NCBI RefSeq assembly: GCF_000730425.1
Contig: NZ_CP008896.1
Coordinates: forward strand, 310,001 to 374,000
From: Pseudomonas fluorescens
GTDB lineage: Bacteria > Pseudomonadota > Gammaproteobacteria > Pseudomonadales > Pseudomonadaceae
Length of the DNA: 64,000 nt
Direction: 5' to 3'
How positions within the stretch are numbered: the stretch's first letter is position 1; every line of letters begins with the position of its first letter. The notes beneath the pieces are model-generated. The model saw only the letters and a program-made list of their open reading frames with translations. It had not been told where the DNA came from and ran no database searches. Positions 59,830-64,000 of the stretch are shown one piece after another. The position numbers and the translations under genes were made by a program.

Positions 59830-62035
59830 CCCGCCGGTGAAGCTGACGCCCAAGCAGGCGAACATTTACTGCTGGGGTTTCCAGCCCGAAGCCCGCTTCC
59901 GCGATGCGGTGTGTGGTCGCCGGTTTGGCAAGACGTTCCTGGGCAAAGCCGAGATGCGCCGTGCCGCTCGCCTTGCTGCGGAGTGGGGCGTGAGCGTTGA
60001 GGACGAGATCTGGTATGGCGCGCCTACGTTCAAACAGGCCAAGCGCGTGTTCTGGCGTCGCCTGAAGCAAGCTATCCCCGAAGCATGGCGTGCGCACCGC
60101 CCGAACGAGACGGAATGCTCGATCACCCTCAAGTCCGGCCACGTCATGCGCGTGGTGGGGCTCGACAACTACGACAACCTGCGCGGCTCCGGCCTGTTCT
60201 TCGTCCTAGTGGATGAATGGGCGGACTGCCCGTGGGAAGCCTGGGAAGAAGTCCTGCGGCCGATGCTCTCTACCTGCCAGTACTCGATACCGGGCGTTGG
60301 CATGCGCAAGGGCGGACACGCGCTGCGTATCGGCACGCCGAAAGGCTTCAACCATTGCTACGACACGTTCCTCGATGGCCGGCCAGGCCATGAACCCGAT
60401 CACAAGAGCTGGCTGTACACCTCGCTCGACGGCGGCAACGTCCCGGCTGAAGAGCTGGAAGCTGCCCGCCGTAAGATGGACCCTCGGACATTCCGGCAGG
60501 AATACGAGGCCAGCTTCGAGAACTACCAGGGCGTCGTCTACTACACGTTCAATCGTGAGGCTAACCGGACCAGCGAGGCTATCAAGCGCGGCGAGGCACT
60601 GCACATCGGCATGGACTTCAACGTCATGAAGATGGCGGCGGTGGTCTATGTCGTGCGTGACGGACTGCCCCTGGCGCTGGATGAGTTCCACTCTGTGCGC
60701 GACACGCCTGACATGATCGAGAAAATCCAGGCGCGGTTTGCGGGGCACAACATCGCCGTTTACCCGGATGCCAGCGGCCAGAACACCAGCAGCAAAAATG
60801 CCAGTGAGTCCGACCTGTCATTGCTCACGAAAGCCGGCTTCACCGTGGTGGTCGATTCCACAAACCCAAGCGTGAAAGACCGAGTGAACTCGGTAAACGC
60901 CATGTTCCTGAACACCTATGGCGAGCGGCGCATGAAGGTCAACATCGACCAATGCCCGCAACTTACCCAGTGTCTTGAGCGGCAGACCTACACCGACAAG
61001 GGCGAGCCTGACAAGAAGGGAGGCTATGACCATATGTGCTTCTCAGGAAGGACACTGGTTCAAACCCGCAAAGGCTTGGTTCGATTTGATGAGCTTCCCG
61101 AGTCCGGGGAGGTCATTGGGCCCATGGGTGAATTCGTTCCTTATCACTCTGCAGGTAAAACCGGCAATAAAGTAACCGTCAGGGTAGAGCTTGCTGGTGG
61201 TTACGTAATAGAATGCACTCCTGATCATAGATTCTTGACGGGAGATGGTTCATGGGTAATGGCGAAAGAGTTGTTGGGCCGAGAGTGCGTGTCCTTAGTG
61301 ATACCGCGCAGGAGTTCGAGGGCGTCATCTATTACTTGTGCGGCAACTACTTTGCCGACTCAAGCTCAGACACGGAGCGCCGATTACACCGAGCCGTTTG
61401 GCTCGCCTACCATCTGCACATCCCGGAAGGCTTCCATGTCCATCATGAAGATGAGGACCGAAGCCATAACCAGATTGAAAATCTTCTCTGCCTTCCTGGT
61501 GGAGAGCATATTCGGCATCACAATCTGGAGCGAAGAGAAGAGCTTGCTGAGATCGGGCGAAAATATCAGCCTCGAACAAAGGAGTGGCATGCATCAGAGG
61601 CTGGAAGGCAGTGGCACAAGCAGCACTACCAAAACACTGCTGAAAAGCTTCACGCGCGCCACGAAGCGCCTTGCTCGTGCTGCGGGAAGGTGTTTCTCGC
61701 CAGCGAAAGTGTCAAAAACTCAGATGTTCGCTATTGCTCAAAATCCTGTAAGGCGCATGCGCGCAGACAGAGCGGCGTTGACGATGTTGCTCGAGTCTGT
61801 GGAAAGTGCGGAGCAGGGTTCATGGCAAACAAGTACAGCGCTCGTAAAAGCTGTGACACATGCTTTCCCGCTCGAAGAACAAAGCGTTTATTGCCTGACA
61901 GTGCCTGATTACGGGTGCTTCAAGTTAAGCGAAGAGTCCCCCATCGTCTCGAACTGCGACGCCGCTGGCTACTTCATAGCCAAGCGCTACCCAATCAACG
62001 CCGACATGACAGTCACCCAGCCTTTGAGAATGTAA
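59798..62035 (+). CDS. Terminase large subunit containing an intein
   Basis: The ATG at 59798 or 59804 is preferred (GGAG upstream); the frame is open from a TTG at 59774. The ATPase part has GRRFGKT (Walker A) and LVDEWADC (Walker B). The nuclease part has GMDFNVMKM, YPDASGQNTSS and, split by the intein, GGYDHM/CDAAGYFIAKRYP. After removal of the 306-residue intein the protein is about 440 residues, normal for this family. The insertion is just before the last catalytic Asp, so unspliced protein should lack nuclease activity. Confidence 0.92.
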   Translation: MRMSPLPRTFDPPVKLTPKQANIYCWGFQPEARFRDAVCGRRFGKTFLGKAEMRRAARLAAEWGVSVEDEIWYGAPTFKQAKRVFWRRLKQAIPEAWRAHRPNETECSITLKSGHVMRVVGLDNYDNLRGSGLFFVLVDEWADCPWEAWEEVLRPMLSTCQYSIPGVGMRKGGHALRIGTPKGFNHCYDTFLDGRPGHEPDHKSWLYTSLDGGNVPAEELEAARRKMDPRTFRQEYEASFENYQGVVYYTFNREANRTSEAIKRGEALHIGMDFNVMKMAAVVYVVRDGLPLALDEFHSVRDTPDMIEKIQARFAGHNIAVYPDASGQNTSSKNASESDLSLLTKAGFTVVVDSTNPSVKDRVNSVNAMFLNTYGERRMKVNIDQCPQLTQCLERQTYTDKGEPDKKGGYDHMCFSGRTLVQTRKGLVRFDELPESGEVIGPMGEFVPYHSAGKTGNKVTVRVELAGGYVIECTPDHRFLTGDGSWVMAKELLGRECVSLVIPRRSSRASSITCAATTLPTQAQTRSADYTEPFGSPTICTSRKASMSIMKMRTEAITRLKIFSAFLVESIFGITIWSEEKSLLRSGENISLEQRSGMHQRLEGSGTSSTTKTLLKSFTRATKRLARAAGRCFSPAKVSKTQMFAIAQNPVRRMRADRAALTMLLESVESAEQGSWQTSTALVKAVTHAFPLEEQSVYCLTVPDYGCFKLSEESPIVSNCDAAGYFIAKRYPINADMTVTQPLRM
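61037..61954 (+). mobile_element. Intein in terminase large subunit (306 residues)
   Basis: It begins at Cys of CFSGRTLVQTRKG (block A), with block B GYVIECTPDHRFLTGDGSW (TPDH) at about residue 55. Block F VYCLTVPDYGCF (from 61886) and block G SPIVSN/C complete the Hint fold; the +1 extein residue is Cys. The penultimate His is replaced by Ser. No LAGLIDADG or HNH domain is in the intein's own frame. The linker there is Ser/Thr/Arg-rich and looks like an incidental reading of another gene. Confidence 0.88.
61252..61908 (+). CDS. HNH homing endonuclease encoded out of frame inside the intein
   Basis: The protein has 218 residues in a frame shifted +2 to the terminase. ATG at 61252 has GGGAG with 7 bases between. 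The HNH domain has RRLHRAVWLAYHLHIPEGF, HVHHEDEDRSHNQIENL and GEHIRHH (about 43-90). Two Cys-pair clusters follow (CSCCGKVF...YCSKSCK and CGKCGAGF...SCDTC), likely zinc fingers. The gene starts just after intein block B and ends within block F. It probably drives homing of the intein. Confidence 0.85.
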   Translation: MGNGERVVGPRVRVLSDTAQEFEGVIYYLCGNYFADSSSDTERRLHRAVWLAYHLHIPEGFHVHHEDEDRSHNQIENLLCLPGGEHIRHHNLERREELAEIGRKYQPRTKEWHASEAGRQWHKQHYQNTAEKLHARHEAPCSCCGKVFLASESVKNSDVRYCSKSCKAHARRQSGVDDVARVCGKCGAGFMANKYSARKSCDTCFPARRTKRLLPDSA

Positions 62036-62037
62036 CC

Positions 62038-63414
62038 ATGTCCAACGACCCAAGCATCACACTGGATGCCGTAGACCAGATGAGCGCCTATTGGGACGTG
62101 ATTACGCCTCTGATGGGCGGGACGCTGGCCATGCGTGCGGCTCAGGCTTTACTGCCTAAGTACCCGGCAGAAGGCGATGAGGTTTACAAAGAGCGTTTGC
62201 GCCTGTCCACGCTGCTGCCTGCCTACTCCGAGACGGTCGGAAACATGACCTCCCGCGTGTTCGCTGAGCCGCTGCAACTGGGTGACGACGTGCCTGAGCA
62301 GGTCGTGGAGCTGGCCAGCAACATCGACAACGCGAACAACGACATCAACGCTTGGTCGGTGGACTTCTTTCGGGAAGGTCTCAGCCACGGCTTGTGTCAC
62401 GCGTTCGTTGACCACCAGAAGGCGGAAGGTGTTCGCACTCAGGCCGATGAGAAGGCAGCCGGGGTTCGCCCTTACGTCGTCATGGTGAAGCCTGAGCAGG
62501 TTTGCGGGTGGCGCGTGCGTGATGGCGTACTGAGCCAGGTGCGTTACCGCGAAATGATCGAAGAGTCTGACGGAGACTTCGGCACCAAACGCGTCGCACA
62601 GATTCGCGTGCTGGAGCCTGGCAAGTGGACGACCTACCGCAAGCCTAAAGAGGGTGGCGTATGGGCGATTCACGATCAGGGGACAACCAACCTTAGCGTA
62701 ATCCCCTGGGTGACGTTCTACACAGGGCGCACAGGCTTTATGACGGCTAAGCCGCCGCTGCTGGAGCTGGCCCACCTCAACATCAAGCACTGGCAGAGCC
62801 AGAGCGACCAAGACAACATCCTGCATGTGATCCGCGTTCCTATTCTGGTGCGTATCGGCGTGCAGGCCCAGTACGACAATCAAGGGAAGGTAATCCCGCC
62901 TGAGTTCAAGGTGGGCACTGGGGCGCTTACGGACCTGCCCATTAACGGCGACATGAAGTATGTCGAGCACACTGGCAAGGCTGTAGATGCAGGGCGTCAG
63001 GCTTTGTTAGACCTGATTGCGGAAATGCGTATGGCTGGAGCAAAGCTGCTCACGCCTGACAAGTCTGCCACCAAAACGGCCACGCAGGCCGAAGAAGAGG
63101 CTGCGCAGGATCTTTCCCCACTGTCGCGCATGGCGAACCACTTCGCCGACTGCCTGGCTCAGCTGCTCCAGTTCATGGCCGACTACCGAAGCCTGGGCGA
63201 GGGTGGCACGGTTGAGATGCGCGGCAGCTTCGACGTGGATTACATGCCCGAAGTGTCACTGCCCACGCTGGTGGCCATGGCGAACGCTGGCATGATTTCC
63301 AAGGAAACACTGTTCACTGAAATGCAGCGGCGCGGCGTGATCAGCGATGAATACGACTGGGCTGATGAGCTGGAAAAGATCGACTCACAAGGGCCAGCGC
63401 TCGGGGAGCTGTAA
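62038..63414 (+). CDS. Phage portal protein, DUF4055
   Basis: The protein has 458 residues from the ATG at 62038, 2 bases after the terminase stop. LPAYSETVGNMTSRVFAEPL, IPWVTFYTGRTGFM and the helix-rich C-terminus with LISKETL-like MISKETLFTEMQRRGVI match DUF4055 portal-type proteins, regularly paired with DUF2280 terminases. It forms the DNA gate of the head. Confidence 0.82.
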   Translation: MSNDPSITLDAVDQMSAYWDVITPLMGGTLAMRAAQALLPKYPAEGDEVYKERLRLSTLLPAYSETVGNMTSRVFAEPLQLGDDVPEQVVELASNIDNANNDINAWSVDFFREGLSHGLCHAFVDHQKAEGVRTQADEKAAGVRPYVVMVKPEQVCGWRVRDGVLSQVRYREMIEESDGDFGTKRVAQIRVLEPGKWTTYRKPKEGGVWAIHDQGTTNLSVIPWVTFYTGRTGFMTAKPPLLELAHLNIKHWQSQSDQDNILHVIRVPILVRIGVQAQYDNQGKVIPPEFKVGTGALTDLPINGDMKYVEHTGKAVDAGRQALLDLIAEMRMAGAKLLTPDKSATKTATQAEEEAAQDLSPLSRMANHFADCLAQLLQFMADYRSLGEGGTVEMRGSFDVDYMPEVSLPTLVAMANAGMISKETLFTEMQRRGVISDEYDWADELEKIDSQGPALGEL

Positions 63415-64000
63415 ATGGCAACCGTCAACGAGCAGATGCAGGCAGCCTCCATCGGCCACGCGGTAGACCTACAACACCTCAGCAATGCCGAGGTTCGCAA
63501 GGTTATGCGGCTGCTCAATAGCGTGGACGCTGATCTGCGTGTAAAGCTGATGGAAGCGATTGAGCGTCTTGGGCCTGACTCATACACGACCAGACACTTA
63601 AACACCGTCTTGGCCTCTGTGTACGAGCTGAATAAGTCGGTTTACGCCTCGATTGGCGAAGCTATGGCCGAATCTGTTGTGAGCATTGGTCAGTACGAGG
63701 CTGGCTATCAGGGCGCGTTGTTCGCCAAGGTTATCCCTGCGCAGGTACTGGCTCAGGTCCGCCTGAGCACTGTAAGTCTTGCCCAAGTGCGTGGCATTGC
63801 GCTTGCTCGGCCATTCCAAGGGCGCTTGCTCAAGGAGTGGATGGGCGACCTTGAGGCGGGCCGGGCTGCAAAGATCCGCGACAGCATTCGCATGGGGATG
63901 GTCGAGGGGCAAACCACAGGCCAGATCGTGCGCCGCATCATGGGCACCAAGGCTCAGGGCTATGCTGACGGGATCATCGAGCGCAGCCGTCGCGACGTAG
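63415..64000 (+). CDS. Minor head / head morphogenesis protein (partial)
   Basis: The frame begins at ATG 63415, right after the portal stop, and runs off the window; 195 codons are visible. The helical N-terminus and RDSIRMGMVEGQTTGQIVRRIMG resemble the SPP1 gp7/Mu F-type head morphogenesis proteins, which follow the portal gene in such phages. Confidence 0.75.
   Translation, partial: MATVNEQMQAASIGHAVDLQHLSNAEVRKVMRLLNSVDADLRVKLMEAIERLGPDSYTTRHLNTVLASVYELNKSVYASIGEAMAESVVSIGQYEAGYQGALFAKVIPAQVLAQVRLSTVSLAQVRGIALARPFQGRLLKEWMGDLEAGRAAKIRDSIRMGMVEGQTTGQIVRRIMGTKAQGYADGIIERSRRDV

Noticed and set aside
61037..61954. Group I intron in the terminase gene
   Set aside because: HNH genes often sit in introns, but the host frame stays open throughout and carries intein blocks A, B, F and G with Cys at both splice junctions, which an intron would not show.

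Overview
The window looks like a Pseudomonas chromosome of the P. fluorescens group type: GC-rich coding DNA, Pseudomonas REP palindromes between genes, the 180-kDa-type NAD-glutamate dehydrogenase, AcnB, MiaE and a DUF2280/DUF4055 phage. The species assignment is inference from gene content. Positions 1 to about 30,500 are chromosomal. From about 30,514 to the right edge is a tailed-phage prophage integrated at a tRNA-Cys gene; its right end and attR lie outside the window.

Chromosomal part: the C-terminal two thirds of gdhB; two GntR regulators beside a DctA-type dicarboxylate transporter; tag; a periplasmic cupin, a MocR regulator and a divergent AhpD-like gene that share a 12-bp repeat; an SDR/phosphotransferase/2-hydroxyacid dehydrogenase group; a serine/threonine-type transporter; a complete rhlA-rhlB-rhlR-rhlI cluster (rhamnolipid synthesis with its LuxR/LuxI quorum-sensing pair and a lux box before rhlA); acnB; a DUF1289 gene; a universal stress protein; miaE; an RstAB-like two-component system; a MipA/OmpV porin-like gene; a nosL remnant; an MFS transporter; ggt; and tRNA-Cys.

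Prophage part: integrase and a small HTH gene at the left end; a long leftward early operon (about 46.2 to 31.9 kb) with a YqaJ exonuclease/annealing-protein pair, a DUF4942-type DNA methyltransferase, two Lar-like zinc-finger proteins and many small translationally coupled genes; a CI/Cro-type switch with repeated ATTAC-N5-GTAAT operators on both sides; a rightward operon with a Rha-type antirepressor, a DUF1376 replication protein containing a likely origin, a DnaC-like loader, NinB, an HNH/AP2-like endonuclease and NinG; then lysis genes (holin, GH19 endolysin, Rz with nested Rz1), a proteasome-like Ntn-hydrolase, a metallopeptidase, terminase subunits, portal and the start of a head gene.

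The most unusual element is in the large terminase gene. A 306-codon intein interrupts the last catalytic motif of the nuclease domain. Instead of carrying its endonuclease in frame, the intein contains a complete 218-codon HNH endonuclease gene in another reading frame, with its own Shine-Dalgarno sequence. Other points are a repeated hairpin with identical spacing to two start codons, an iteron-plus-heptamer array inside the replication gene, a small zinc-ribbon-like gene broken by an in-frame TGA, and a long unexplained inverted repeat ahead of acnB.
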